Source of the DNA: Peribacillus simplex
GTDB taxonomy: Bacteria; Bacillota; Bacilli; Bacillales; DSM-1321
Direction of reading: 5' to 3'
Assembly: GCF_900156045.1 (NCBI RefSeq)
Contig: NZ_FTMX01000002.1
Coordinates: 806,001 to 870,000 of the forward strand
DNA: 64,000 bases
Shown here: piece by piece, positions 27,198 to 36,313 of the stretch
Layout: each line of letters opens with the position of its first letter
How positions within the stretch are numbered: the first letter of the stretch is position 1
Notes under the pieces: generated by a model
What the model was told of the DNA's origin: nothing
Seen by the model: only the letters and a program-made list of their open reading frames with translations
Databases searched by the model: none
Program-made: the position numbers and the translations under genes

Positions 27198-28574
27198 TTA
27201 AATAATCTTTTTCCCTGAATTTGATTGGTAGCTAAGTTTATTGGTTCTTTTGTTTAATGTACTTGTTTCGGCTAAGCTCATATTTCGGGTCTCTGGCGCC
27301 ATTACCAATGAAACTAGAAAACCTATAAAAAAGAGACCGGCACAGATATAGAGAGTGACCCCCAATCCATACTTGCTTAAAATCACCGGAAACAAAAATG
27401 TACTCAAAGAAGAACCAATGCGGCTTACACCTGTCCCAAATCCTAGGGCTGTTCCTCGAATCTTCGTTGGAAACAATTCATTGGGATAAATCCATTGGTG
27501 AATACTCATCCCGGTGTTAAAAATACCATAAATAACAAATAACATAATCGTAAATGCAAAGGACATATGCCAACTTGATGTAAGGCCGAGTGTAGTTAAA
27601 ATAATCGCTGACACTAAGAAGGGCCAGATTAAGACCGGTCTTCTTCCGATTTTCTCGACTAAATAAAGGGCGGGGAATAAGCCTACTATATAAAACAGAC
27701 TCATAATGGCCGAGCCTAAATATTCTTTGTTTCCATCCGCGAAGCCAAATAGACCTAATACTTCAGGGATATAGGTAGCGATCGCAAAGGAAGGGGCCAC
27801 TTGAAGCGTCCAGAATAAGGCAATAAAGATGGTCCACTTGCCATACCCATTCTTAAACATATCCATAAAAGACGTCTTTTCTTCTGCTTCAAAGGACTCG
27901 GAGAGGACCACGTTTTTTCCAAAAATCCCTTGAACAATCCCATTTGCCTCTTTTTCTCTTCCTTTACTCGCGAGCCAAAGAGGAGATTCTGGCATCTTTA
28001 AACGAGCGAGTAAAATAATAATGGCAGGAAGGGCACTGCTCGCCAACATCCAACGCCAGCTATCCTCACCTAGCGCCAACATAAAATATCCGACCAAGTA
28101 AGACACGCCGTAGCCCACATACCATAATGCAACTAGCCCACCAAGCAAAGCTCCCCGGTTCTTTTTAGGCGCAAACTCTGCCATATACGTGCCCGCAATT
28201 GGATAATCAGCACCAACCGCCAGGCCTAAAATAAAGCGTAAAATGATGAGTTGCATGGGGTCTTGTGCAAAATATTGGAGAACGGAGGCAATTACGAAAA
28301 CCACTAAATCCAAAATAAACATCGTCTTTCGCCCAATCAAATCCGTTAAATATCCTCCAAGGATTCCGCCAAAAAACATGCCGACTAACGCCGCCATTCC
28401 TACCAGACCAACGGTTGTCAAGGACAGGTCAAACTGTGGCTGCAAAACGGCTAAAGCAACTGCGATGATCCCAATGATGTACCCATCAATAAAGGCTCCA
28501 CCGCCGGTGTAGAAAAACATTTGAAAATGAAATTTACGTAAAGGCATTTCTTCGAGTGTACGTATTTGATTCAT
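27198..28574 (-). CDS. MFS transporter, sugar/aromatic-acid porter type, paralogue 2
   Basis: This 458-residue carrier is the close duplicate of the product of 23909-25285, starting MNQIRTLEEMPLRKFHFQMFF behind a GGGAGGGGAAC ribosome binding site. It retains the common family reading GADYPIAGTYMAEF near residue 122, so it is probably closer to the ancestral function than paralogue 1. It lies 102 bases after the P5C dehydrogenase gene on the same strand; a hairpin at 28618-28669 in that gap may lower read-through. It most likely imports the substrate of the put-type operon. Confidence 0.86.
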   Translation of the reverse strand: MNQIRTLEEMPLRKFHFQMFFYTGGGAFIDGYIIGIIAVALAVLQPQFDLSLTTVGLVGMAALVGMFFGGILGGYLTDLIGRKTMFILDLVVFVIASVLQYFAQDPMQLIILRFILGLAVGADYPIAGTYMAEFAPKKNRGALLGGLVALWYVGYGVSYLVGYFMLALGEDSWRWMLASSALPAIIILLARLKMPESPLWLASKGREKEANGIVQGIFGKNVVLSESFEAEEKTSFMDMFKNGYGKWTIFIALFWTLQVAPSFAIATYIPEVLGLFGFADGNKEYLGSAIMSLFYIVGLFPALYLVEKIGRRPVLIWPFLVSAIILTTLGLTSSWHMSFAFTIMLFVIYGIFNTGMSIHQWIYPNELFPTKIRGTALGFGTGVSRIGSSLSTFLFPVILSKYGLGVTLYICAGLFFIGFLVSLVMAPETRNMSLAETSTLNKRTNKLSYQSNSGKKII

Positions 28575-28617
28575 AGTTCCCCTCCCAACTTTAGAAAATT
28601 AACCCATTATCTATTGG

Positions 28618-28669
28618 ATGAAAAGCCTACTCCCCCCTATTAGATAAGGGAGGAATGTAAGCTTTTCAT
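28618..28669. terminator. Hairpin between P5C dehydrogenase and MFS genes
   Basis: ATGAAAAGCCTAC (28618-28630) pairs with GTAAGCTTTTCAT (28657-28669) with one mismatch. The T-run is short (CTTTTC), so it could be a partial terminator or an mRNA processing/stability element. Confidence 0.55.
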
Positions 28670-28676
28670 TACCTTC

Positions 28677-30248
28677 TTAGTGTTGAATCGTGTGGAGCTT
28701 TCCTTGACTGAACAGTTTGAGGTAGTCATAACTGCCTGCTTTAGAATCCGTGCCGGATAAGTTAAACCCACCGAATGGATGAACACCGACCAGTGCACCG
28801 GTCACATTGCGGTTAATGTATAAGTTTCCGCAGTACATACGCTCAATCGCTTGGTTAATCCTTTCTTCGTTAGAGGAGAAGAAACCGCCTGTTAGGCCAT
28901 ATTCTGTATTATTGTAAATCTCAATTGCTTCTTCCCAATCTTTCGCTTTGGCAATCGTAAGGACAGGTCCGAAGATTTCTTCTTGCATAATCGTACTGTT
29001 TGGCTCGGCATCAATGAAAATGGTAGGTTGAATATAGTAACCTTCTTCACTGCCTGTAACGCCACCTAATACTAACTTCGCCTCTTTTTTTCCAATCTCA
29101 ATGTAGTTAAGAATCGTATTAAAGGCTTTTTGATCAATAACTGGGCCCACACAATAGTTTTCTTCTCCGTTTCCTAGTTTAAGCTCACTCGCTAACAGAA
29201 TGACTTTCTGAATTAATTCATCATATACACTTTCTACAATAATCGCACGCGAGCCAGCTGAACATTTTTGTCCTTGGAAACTGAACGCGGAGGAAACAAT
29301 GGATTTAGCAGCTGCATCTAAGTCCGCCGTTTCATCGATTACAATGCCATCTTTCCCGCCCATTTCAGCATTGACGCGTTTGATCCATTTTTGTCCTTTC
29401 GCTGTTTTTCCAGCGAGTTCATTAATATGAAGACCGACATCTTTCGATCCAGTGAAACTAATAAAGCGTGTAAGAGGATGACCCGTGATATAGTCGCCCA
29501 TGATGGATGAATCACCAGGTATAAAGTTGATTACTCCTTTAGGCAGGCCGATTTCTTCCATTAACTCCACAAATTTATAGGCAATAATGGGTGTCACAGA
29601 AGCCGGCTTTAGGAGCGTTGTATTTCCCGTTACAACAGCTGATACCGTTAAACCTGTACAAATGGCCAATGGGAAGTTCCAAGGCGGAACAATAAAGCCG
29701 ACCCCTAATGGGATATACGTCAGTCTATTTGTTTCAGCCGGGATTCGTTTTACATAATGTGTATCCTCTTCCAATTGGATCATAGATCTTCCGTAGTATT
29801 CCATAAAGTCAATGGCCTCTGACACTTCTGCATCAGCTTCTTCGTAGTTTTTACCTGCTTCTAATATTAAAACAGCTGAGAATTCATGACGTTTTTTTCT
29901 CATTAAATCGGCAGCTTTGAATAAATAATCAGCGCGCTTCTCAGGACGTACTTGTTTCCACGTTCCGAAGGTGTTCGTTGCCGTTTGGATCGCTGTCTCT
30001 GCCATTTCACGGTCCACTTTACTCATATAACCGATGATTTCATCTGTCTTTCCTGGGTTAATCGAGGTAATCTTCTCCTCCGTATAAATCTTTTCTCCTC
30101 CGATAATAACAGGATAGTCTTTTCCTAATTCTTGCCGGAAGGATAGGATTGCTTCTTTTAAAGCTTGGACCTCACGGTCTTTTGAAAAGTCTGTATTAGG
30201 TTCGTTTGTGAAGGTATCCAATTTTAGTGTTTGTAGCATATTTGACAT
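28677..30248 (-). CDS. putC: L-glutamate gamma-semialdehyde (P5C) dehydrogenase
   Basis: The 523-residue aldehyde dehydrogenase oxidises glutamate semialdehyde to glutamate with NAD, the second step of proline breakdown. Family marks are PPWNFPLAI (cofactor pocket), FTGSKDVG, the catalytic-region Glu in NAEMGGKDGIV, the catalytic Cys in FQGQKCSAGSRAI, and EEIFGPVLTI near the end. It has a 20-30 residue N-terminal extension like B. subtilis PutC/RocA. It is 23 bases after putB with a clear AGGAGGAAAAAAC site, so both are co-translated from one message. Confidence 0.94.
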   Translation of the reverse strand: MSNMLQTLKLDTFTNEPNTDFSKDREVQALKEAILSFRQELGKDYPVIIGGEKIYTEEKITSINPGKTDEIIGYMSKVDREMAETAIQTATNTFGTWKQVRPEKRADYLFKAADLMRKKRHEFSAVLILEAGKNYEEADAEVSEAIDFMEYYGRSMIQLEEDTHYVKRIPAETNRLTYIPLGVGFIVPPWNFPLAICTGLTVSAVVTGNTTLLKPASVTPIIAYKFVELMEEIGLPKGVINFIPGDSSIMGDYITGHPLTRFISFTGSKDVGLHINELAGKTAKGQKWIKRVNAEMGGKDGIVIDETADLDAAAKSIVSSAFSFQGQKCSAGSRAIIVESVYDELIQKVILLASELKLGNGEENYCVGPVIDQKAFNTILNYIEIGKKEAKLVLGGVTGSEEGYYIQPTIFIDAEPNSTIMQEEIFGPVLTIAKAKDWEEAIEIYNNTEYGLTGGFFSSNEERINQAIERMYCGNLYINRNVTGALVGVHPFGGFNLSGTDSKAGSYDYLKLFSQGKLHTIQH

Positions 30249-30271
30249 GTTTTTTCCTCCTAAAATGTTTT

Positions 30272-31186
30272 TTATTTAAAAGTATTTTTTAATACAAACG
30301 AGACATTTTCAGGTCGTTCCGCAAGTCTGCGCATAAAATAGCCGAACCAATCCGTCCCGTAAGGGACATATACGCGCACTTTATACCCGAGATTAGCTAA
30401 TTTCTTTTGAAGATCCGAACGAATCCCGTATAGCATTTGAAATTCGAACTGCGTTTTTGGAATGCCCTGTTGCTCGGTAAATTGAATCACTTTCTCCACC
30501 ATGACATCATCATGAGTCGCAATGCCTGCATAGTTCCCATTTAACAAATGCGTTTTAATGATTTTTTCATAGTTTTTGTCCACGTCACTTTTTTTCGGAA
30601 AGGCCACACTGATGGGTTCTTTATAAGCCCCCTTGACTAACCGGAGGTTGGCATTGTATCGATTCAAGTCATGAATGTCTTCTTCTGTTCGATACAGATA
30701 AGCTTGAATAACGGTACCAATATTTTCGTACTCTTTTCTCAGTTCTTTATAAATATCCAATGTCAATTGACAGTGCGAATAATCTTCCATTTCAATACGG
30801 ACAAAGTTTCCATATACTCGAGCTCGATCCAAAATCAGCTTGAGATTTTGAATACATAAGTCCTTACTGATATCTAATCCAAGTGATGTAATCTTGACGG
30901 AGAGATTACTGTCGATTCCACTCTCATGAATGGCATCAAGGGTCTTTAAACAATTTTCTGTTGCTTCCAATGCGGCTTCAACCGTGAACACATATTCACC
31001 TAGGTAGTTCAGCATGGCAACCATGCCATTTTGATTAATCTTACGCACACATTCAATCGCTTGTTCCGTGACATCTCCAGCCACAAAACGTCTAGCACCA
31101 AACTTAAGTCCATATTTTTTGGCCATCTTATTGGCCGTCTTATTCTTAGCAAGCGTCTGAAAAGTATTGCTTAACAATTTCTCCAT
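30272..31186 (-). CDS. putB: Proline dehydrogenase
   Basis: The 304-residue FAD enzyme (TIM-barrel, monofunctional type) converts proline to P5C. Typical segments are the YLGEYV strand, SVKITSLGLDIS, VRIEMEDYSHC, RLVKGAYKEP, ATHDD, EFQMLYGIR and VRVYVPYGTDWFGYFMRRLAERPEN at the C-terminus. The ATG at 31186 is preceded by GGGGGGCAG; an upstream in-frame ATG at 31204 overlaps that site. It lies between the OCD gene and putC in an apparent operon. No putR-type regulator is present; RpiR is the only regulator in the island. Confidence 0.94.
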   Translation of the reverse strand: MEKLLSNTFQTLAKNKTANKMAKKYGLKFGARRFVAGDVTEQAIECVRKINQNGMVAMLNYLGEYVFTVEAALEATENCLKTLDAIHESGIDSNLSVKITSLGLDISKDLCIQNLKLILDRARVYGNFVRIEMEDYSHCQLTLDIYKELRKEYENIGTVIQAYLYRTEEDIHDLNRYNANLRLVKGAYKEPISVAFPKKSDVDKNYEKIIKTHLLNGNYAGIATHDDVMVEKVIQFTEQQGIPKTQFEFQMLYGIRSDLQKKLANLGYKVRVYVPYGTDWFGYFMRRLAERPENVSFVLKNTFK

Positions 31187-31223
31187 TCTGCCCCCCCATT
31201 TCATATGCCCCCCTATTCAACTT

Positions 31224-32294
31224 TTACAGCCAATGTGGATGCTCCCATAAAGCTAAATCCTTACCAACGCCTTTTTCTTTAGCACTTTTGTAGACACGAT
31301 ATGCCTCCGAAACATCGTGGATCGACATCCCGATTGGATTAAATAATATTTTTTGCTTAGGACATTCTCTACCAGTAACTTTACCGTTGATGATGTCTCC
31401 TAGATTATGAACATCCTCTTCAGACAGTACACCATCTCGTACTGCACGGTAACTTACGTCTACTCCGTGATGCTTCACATGTTCGAAATCATCCACGACG
31501 ACTTTATCATAATGAACTAATTCTTTTGGATCAGTATCCCAGAAAGAAATTTCAGAGTGGAATGCTCCTTCTTTTAGCCACTCTCCTTTTACATAAGGGA
31601 AAGTTGACATTGTTGCCGTAATAACAATATCTGATTCTCGAATGGCTTCTTCTGCACTCGCTGCATTGACAACGTTTACATTTAGCTCTAATTCCATTTC
31701 TTTTGCGAATTGTTTTGTTTTCTCCTCATTCAAATCGAATACTTTAATTTGCTCAATTTGATTTTTAAACACGCCTGTTACAGCCATTAACTGTGTTCTA
31801 CTTTGGACACCTGCTCCAATAATACCTACTGTACGCGAATCCGGGTTAGCAAGATATTTCGCAGCTATTCCAGTTGCTGCTCCAGTTCTCATAGCGCTTA
31901 CAATTGTTCCATCCATAATTGCTAGTGGAAAACCATTATGAGGATCGGAGAGAATAATAATAGCAGAAGCTCTCGGTTGTCCAATTTTTCTTGGGTTTTC
32001 AGGCATGCTTGGAATCCATTTCATTCCCGCTACATCAATCTCACCTCCAAGAAAAGAAGGCATCGTCATTATTCTTCCTCTTGTCTCTTCTGTTTCAGGT
32101 CCTCCCCAGCGAATGACCGGTTTAGAAGGTTGGACTACCTCGTTGCGACCGTGTAATTCAAAAGACTTTTGAATCGCCTCAAGTGTACCATCCATGTCCA
32201 GACCACCAGCTTCGATGCAGTCTTCCTGTGAGAGATAGATAAAACCAACTCGTTTATTTTGCTGTACATTGTCTAGTATTTTAACTGTACTCAT
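31224..32294 (-). CDS. Ornithine cyclodeaminase/mu-crystallin family reductase, second intact copy
   Basis: The 356-residue protein is longer than the OCD family member at 20704-21681 and belongs to a different branch (IYLSQEDCIEAGGLDMDGTLEAIQKSFELH, then GIIGAGVQSRTQLMAV as dinucleotide loop and AMRTGAATGIAAKYL). As the first gene of the OCD-putB-putC operon it probably feeds proline into the dehydrogenase, for example by reducing pyrroline-2-carboxylate. Ornithine cyclodeaminase, which yields proline directly, is an alternative that fits equally well. It has its own promoter with an upstream palindrome. Confidence 0.83.
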   Translation of the reverse strand: MSTVKILDNVQQNKRVGFIYLSQEDCIEAGGLDMDGTLEAIQKSFELHGRNEVVQPSKPVIRWGGPETEETRGRIMTMPSFLGGEIDVAGMKWIPSMPENPRKIGQPRASAIIILSDPHNGFPLAIMDGTIVSAMRTGAATGIAAKYLANPDSRTVGIIGAGVQSRTQLMAVTGVFKNQIEQIKVFDLNEEKTKQFAKEMELELNVNVVNAASAEEAIRESDIVITATMSTFPYVKGEWLKEGAFHSEISFWDTDPKELVHYDKVVVDDFEHVKHHGVDVSYRAVRDGVLSEEDVHNLGDIINGKVTGRECPKQKILFNPIGMSIHDVSEAYRVYKSAKEKGVGKDLALWEHPHWL

Positions 32295-32331
32295 ATTAAC
32301 TCTCCTTTTTTTGAATTATTTGATAATTCGT

Positions 32332-32360
32332 ATATTAGCACCATTTAGATTCAATGTAAA
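32332..32360 (-). promoter_or_regulatory. Promoter of the OCD-putB-putC operon
   Basis: On the minus strand TTTACA (32360-32355) and TAATAT (32337-32332) are spaced by 17 bases. The same module, slightly changed, precedes OCD relic B. Confidence 0.75.
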
Positions 32361-32374
32361 CCATTTTATTTAAA

Positions 32375-32394
32375 AAAGGTTCTTTTGTTCCTTT
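32375..32394. promoter_or_regulatory. RpiR-type operator, copy 3
   Basis: AAAGGTTCTTTTGTTCCTTT lies 14 bases upstream of the -35 box, an activator-like position, and directly downstream of the intact rpiR gene. Confidence 0.72.
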
Positions 32395-32411
32395 CTAGAG
32401 TTTAATTAACA

Positions 32412-32468
32412 AAAAAAAGACATTACATGTAAATTTCTAATGAAATTACAATAATAATGTCTTTTTTT
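32412..32468 (-). terminator. Terminator of the rpiR gene
   Basis: A-rich AAAAAAAGACATTA (32412-32425) pairs exactly with TAATGTCTTTTTTT (32455-32468). Confidence 0.8.
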
Positions 32469-32469
32469 A

Positions 32470-33384
32470 TTAATCTACTATAACTTTCTTTTCTTTCAAT
32501 GTTTCCACTAAGTTTGTTATTTGTTGAATTGAAGTTTTCGAATTCCTTTTTCCTAATTCCACTACAATCGATTCTACGAGAGCAATAATTGGCATTATTG
32601 TGAAATATTTTTCCCCAGTTTCGACTTTTAAAATAACCTTTGAAAATGTGGAGATAGGACACGACAAATAATCCGTAATTAATACAATGGGGATCCCTTG
32701 CTTGTAGGCTACACTTGCAGCGTCAATTGTCCGTTGTGGATATGGGGAAAACCCAAATACAATCATTACTTCGTTTTCTTTAAACTGTAATATTCGTTCA
32801 AACATCGACTCACTATCGTAACTGAGCTGTCTCGTGTTTGAGTGAAATTCTTCGATGAGGAGTTCTAAGTAAATAGCAACTGCTTTATAAGGTCTTAATC
32901 CGAGTAAATTAATTCTCGCAGCATTTGCGATTAGGTCCATAGCATCTCTGAAATTTTCAACCAACTGAGGGTTAAGTGATTTATTTAGCAATTGAACCCC
33001 TTCTTGCCAAACATTTGATAGCGTCTTATAGTCTTTGTCTTCATCATTACCTCCAAAAGACGCCTGCACATTTTCCCACTTGTCAGAGTAATCCCTTTGA
33101 ATTTCATGAAACTGTTTTTTCAACTCAAAAAAGCTATCGTAACCTAACGTCTTTACTAACCGTAAAACAGTTGTTGTACCTACATTAGCATTTCGGGCCA
33201 ATTCCTTAACTGTAAACATTTCAATATCTTTATGATTTTGCAGTATGTAATCACATAACTGCTTCTGTTTATTTGGCAAGTTATCTTTTATAAAAATGAT
33301 GTGATCCAACACATTGTTGTTTTCCTGAACTTTATTCACTATTCCACCTACTTTCGTTGTAAAATTCCCTTCATAATCTTTCAT
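32470..33384 (-). CDS. RpiR/MurR-family transcriptional regulator
   Basis: The 304-residue protein has the RpiR layout: an N-terminal HTH (MFTVKELARNANVGTTTVLRLVKTLGYDSFFELKKQF, about residues 54-90) and a C-terminal SIS domain (about 120-290). SIS domains bind phosphosugars or other small acids; in this setting the ligand is more likely a proline derivative. It is transcribed in the same direction as the OCD-putB-putC operon and separated from it by its terminator, the 20-bp palindrome and the operon promoter. Relics of two further rpiR genes are at 20386-20622 and 26046-26330. Confidence 0.9.
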   Translation of the reverse strand: MKDYEGNFTTKVGGIVNKVQENNNVLDHIIFIKDNLPNKQKQLCDYILQNHKDIEMFTVKELARNANVGTTTVLRLVKTLGYDSFFELKKQFHEIQRDYSDKWENVQASFGGNDEDKDYKTLSNVWQEGVQLLNKSLNPQLVENFRDAMDLIANAARINLLGLRPYKAVAIYLELLIEEFHSNTRQLSYDSESMFERILQFKENEVMIVFGFSPYPQRTIDAASVAYKQGIPIVLITDYLSCPISTFSKVILKVETGEKYFTIMPIIALVESIVVELGKRNSKTSIQQITNLVETLKEKKVIVD

Positions 33385-33960
33385 ATAATTATCTATTTAT
33401 AAATTACTCATAGGTAATGTTTATTTAATCATAACATAGTATAAGCCTTTTCTTCATTCCGCATGCGACATTAATGTAAACAACAAATACTTTGTCGGAC
33501 CCTTGAAGCAGGCTGAATTACATTTGGCTTACCTGCCACTGACCCATAACCTATAGCAGGACCTATTTCTTCTTGCATGGTTTTCTTAATAAGAATCTTT
33601 CCTATTCGGTCCATCACACGTAAGGCTGTAGCCCGGCTATTTTATCTTGAATAAGAACCTACTTTCCCCATAATAAGGGTTGCTAAAACCGTTCCTTCCC
33701 TTATAGAATAAGCTAATCGCAACATCCTCATATTTTTCTATAATGACCTTGGTATTTATTTGTCAACGTAAAATGGGCTCAAATTTTGGATACTCACTTG
33801 CTTTATCTATTGTAAATAATTTCGATTCTGATAAATCTCTTATTCTTGGAGCAAATTTAAACACTAATAAAAGGGTCAATCCGAAATTTGGGCTGTGTAA
33901 CCGGCTGTGTCTGTTTTAGGCCTTCATAGTTATTGTGAATTTAATGAGTTTTTAATTAAT
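33385..33960. other. Intergenic DNA with probable decayed coding sequence
   Basis: Around 33480-33730 the minus strand has protein-like stretches in two frames (for example EKYEDVAISLFYKGRNGFSNPYYG and ATALRVMDRIGKILIKKTMQEE) broken by stops. I cannot assign a family. Confidence 0.4.
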
Positions 33961-33962
33961 GT

Positions 33963-34024
33963 TCTTCTTCAGCTATAGGGGGCGTTAGTTGAAGAAAATA
34001 CAGCTGTAGGGCTGTATTTTTATT
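33963..34024. repeat. Small hairpin-bearing repeat
   Basis: TTCTTCAGCTA and TAGTTGAAGAA form an imperfect inverted repeat ending at 33996, followed at once by a terminator-like hairpin AAATACAGC-GCTGTATTT (33996-34004 with 34011-34019) and TTTTA. The word CGTTAGTTGAAGAA recurs at 44207-44220. Confidence 0.5.
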
Positions 34025-34195
34025 TATAAGATTATAAATAAAGAAAACCATATTTAGGTTATAGACATAAGGAGTTCGGAAAACGAATCTTTCATCCAAT
34101 GATGTTCAGGAACCAACTGACCCGAAGCAACACCTTCAAATCCCCAGGTGTTTCTAACTAAATGCATTAACCAAGTTGTTTGGAACGGGTTTGCG

Positions 34196-34245
34196 AGACT
34201 GCGGGAAAAGCGTGTTCAAAGGAGACCCCCGAAGGCGCCCAAGTT
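34196..34245. repeat. Fragment of a second Bacillaceae-type intergenic repeat
   Basis: GAGACTGCGGGAAAAGCGTG and GGAGACCCCCGAAGGCGC resemble parts of a GC-rich element I recall as common between Bacillaceae genes (GACTCCTGCGGGAAAAGCG...GGAGACCCCGCAGGCGC). Only one fragment is present in this window, so this rests on memory. Confidence 0.4.
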
Positions 34246-34262
34246 GTACAAGCAATAAAAAA

Positions 34263-34301
34263 ACTGTAGACAAACTCGATTTCTTCGAATTTGCCTACAG
34301 T
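34263..34301 (-). terminator. Terminator of kimA, member of a repeated hairpin family
   Basis: Arms 34263-34279 and 34285-34301 pair with two wobble positions. The arm sequence ACTGTAG-CAAACTCGA recurs in the hairpin at 46650-46693. Confidence 0.75.
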
Positions 34302-34332
34302 CTGGGCTTCTATATTTCTTAGATAATGGAAC

Positions 34333-36159
34333 TTACTTCTTCAAATGATATGGCACAGTCGTAATAACCACATTTCTTCTATAAAGTAAGTAGGCACGAA
34401 TGAGTAAACTTGATTGGTTATGAAGAATATTGTGCCAGCCCTTCTTCGGAATGAATTGGGGGATGATCACCGTAACTCTATAATTGGCTTCACTCGCCTT
34501 ATGTTCAACCGTATCCACAAATTTCGTTAATGGCTGAATGATGCTTCTGTAATAAGAATTCAAAGTGACGAGTCTGACATCCGGCTGCCATTTTTTCCAT
34601 TTTTCTTCGAATTTCTTTTCATCTTCTCTTTCAAAAGCTACATATACGGCAATGACCTGATCCGCTGAAAGAGATTTAGCATAATTTAAAGAGTTCTCAA
34701 CCACATGAGTAATACCGGCCACAGGTACGATAATGATATTTCCTTCAATTGGCAAGATCGGCTCACATGTTGTAATCCTTAGTTGGTCACCAACTGCTTC
34801 ATAATGCTTTCTGATTCGATGAAAAATTAACAGGATGATAGGTAAAAAAATCAAAACAGGCCAAACCTGAGTAAACTTGGTCAAGAAGAAAATCATCGTG
34901 ACGATAAAGCTAATCATGGCACCAATTGAATTAATGGTTAATTTCAACATCCAGCCTTTTGGCTTTTCGCGAATCCATTTAACAATCATCCCGGTCTGGG
35001 ACAGAGTAAATGGAATGAATACACCAACGGCATAAAGCGGAATGAGATTTTCTGTATGTCCTTCAAATGAGACTATTAAGATGATCGATGCAAGCCCCAG
35101 TATGATTATTCCATTGGAATACCCTAATCGGTCCCCTCTGATCGTAAACGCCCTTGGTATGAATTTATCCTTCGCTAGATTTACCGCAAGCAGAGGGAAG
35201 GCCGAATAGCCAGTATTGGCCGCAAGTATCAAGATCAATGCAGTCGTACCTTGAATGAAGAAATACATGAAATTCCGTCCAAAGATCTCTTCAGCAATCT
35301 GGGAGACGACCGTTACCTCCGCGCTTGGAACAATGCTTAAATAATAGGCTAAGAATACGATTCCCGAAAATAATACAGCTAGTAAGGAACCCATCGCTAT
35401 TAAAGTTTTCGCCGCATTATTCGGGGCCGGATCTTTAAAGTTAGGGATTGCATTGGAAATAGCTTCGACTCCTGTCAATGCGGAACTTCCAGATGCAAAT
35501 GCTCTTAGCAGTATGAATAAACTGATGCCCGCTACCGGAGTCCCGATGGGCGTGTGCAATTCCGGTGAAACTCCCCCAGTCAAAATCTTGTAAATCCCGA
35601 CACCAATCAAGATGAACAATGCTAAAACGAATAGGTATACCGGATAGGCCAAAACAGAGGCCGACTCCGTAACCCCCCTCAGGTTCAGGATTGTAAGCAG
35701 AATGACGAAAATGATGGCTATGATGACATTATATGAATGCAGGCCGGGAAAAGCGGACGTGATAGCATCCGTACCTGCTGAAACACTAACAGCCACAGTT
35801 AATATATAATCCACCAATAAGGATCCTCCAGCTATCAGCCCTGGATTGACTCCTAAATTGTTTTTTGAAACCACATAGGCCCCCCCGCCATGCGGATAAG
35901 CGAAAATGATTTGTCTATAGGACAAAATCAAGGCGGTTAACAGGATCAATACTCCGATTGCGATAGGGATGGAATACCAGAATGCTGTAGCACCGATTGT
36001 GATCAGAACGATCAATATTTGCTCAGGTCCATAAGCAACCGAAGACAAAGCATCAGAAGATAATATCGCCAAAGCCTTTGTTTTGTTAAGCTTTTGTTCA
36101 CCAAGTGCATTTGATTTTAAAGGTCTCCCAATCAAGAACCTTTTTATAGAAGATAACAC
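34333..36159 (-). CDS. kimA: High-affinity potassium importer KimA (YdaO)
   Basis: The 608-residue protein has an APC-fold membrane part of 12 segments (about 1-450) and a cytosolic USP-like domain (about 470-608). It matches B. subtilis KimA closely at the N-terminus (SIKRFLIGRPLKS), in the SSDALSSVAYGPEQIL helix, VEAISNAIP and at the end (PQFIPKKGWHNILHNQS, PYHLKK). KimA imports K+ with protons and is shut down by cyclic di-AMP at RNA and protein level. The c-di-AMP riboswitch upstream (36314-36432) confirms the assignment. Confidence 0.95.
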   Translation of the reverse strand: MLSSIKRFLIGRPLKSNALGEQKLNKTKALAILSSDALSSVAYGPEQILIVLITIGATAFWYSIPIAIGVLILLTALILSYRQIIFAYPHGGGAYVVSKNNLGVNPGLIAGGSLLVDYILTVAVSVSAGTDAITSAFPGLHSYNVIIAIIFVILLTILNLRGVTESASVLAYPVYLFVLALFILIGVGIYKILTGGVSPELHTPIGTPVAGISLFILLRAFASGSSALTGVEAISNAIPNFKDPAPNNAAKTLIAMGSLLAVLFSGIVFLAYYLSIVPSAEVTVVSQIAEEIFGRNFMYFFIQGTTALILILAANTGYSAFPLLAVNLAKDKFIPRAFTIRGDRLGYSNGIIILGLASIILIVSFEGHTENLIPLYAVGVFIPFTLSQTGMIVKWIREKPKGWMLKLTINSIGAMISFIVTMIFFLTKFTQVWPVLIFLPIILLIFHRIRKHYEAVGDQLRITTCEPILPIEGNIIIVPVAGITHVVENSLNYAKSLSADQVIAVYVAFEREDEKKFEEKWKKWQPDVRLVTLNSYYRSIIQPLTKFVDTVEHKASEANYRVTVIIPQFIPKKGWHNILHNQSSLLIRAYLLYRRNVVITTVPYHLKK

Positions 36160-36230
36160 GAAGTAGTCACCACCATATTTAATTTATAAGTTTATGTTAC
36201 CCAGCTGTAGCAAAAAACAAGACGAAATAG

Positions 36231-36270
36231 AAAAATGCCTACAAGTCATAGCTAAATAGACCTGTAGACA
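36231..36270 (-). terminator. Expression-platform terminator of the kimA riboswitch
   Basis: On the minus strand TGTCTACAGGTC pairs with GACTTGTAGGCA using G-U pairs, followed by TTTTT. It lies between aptamer and gene. Confidence 0.75.
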
Positions 36271-36313
36271 TCAATTTTTTTGTCTAACAAGCTCCACCTT
36301 CCTTCTCATATAA

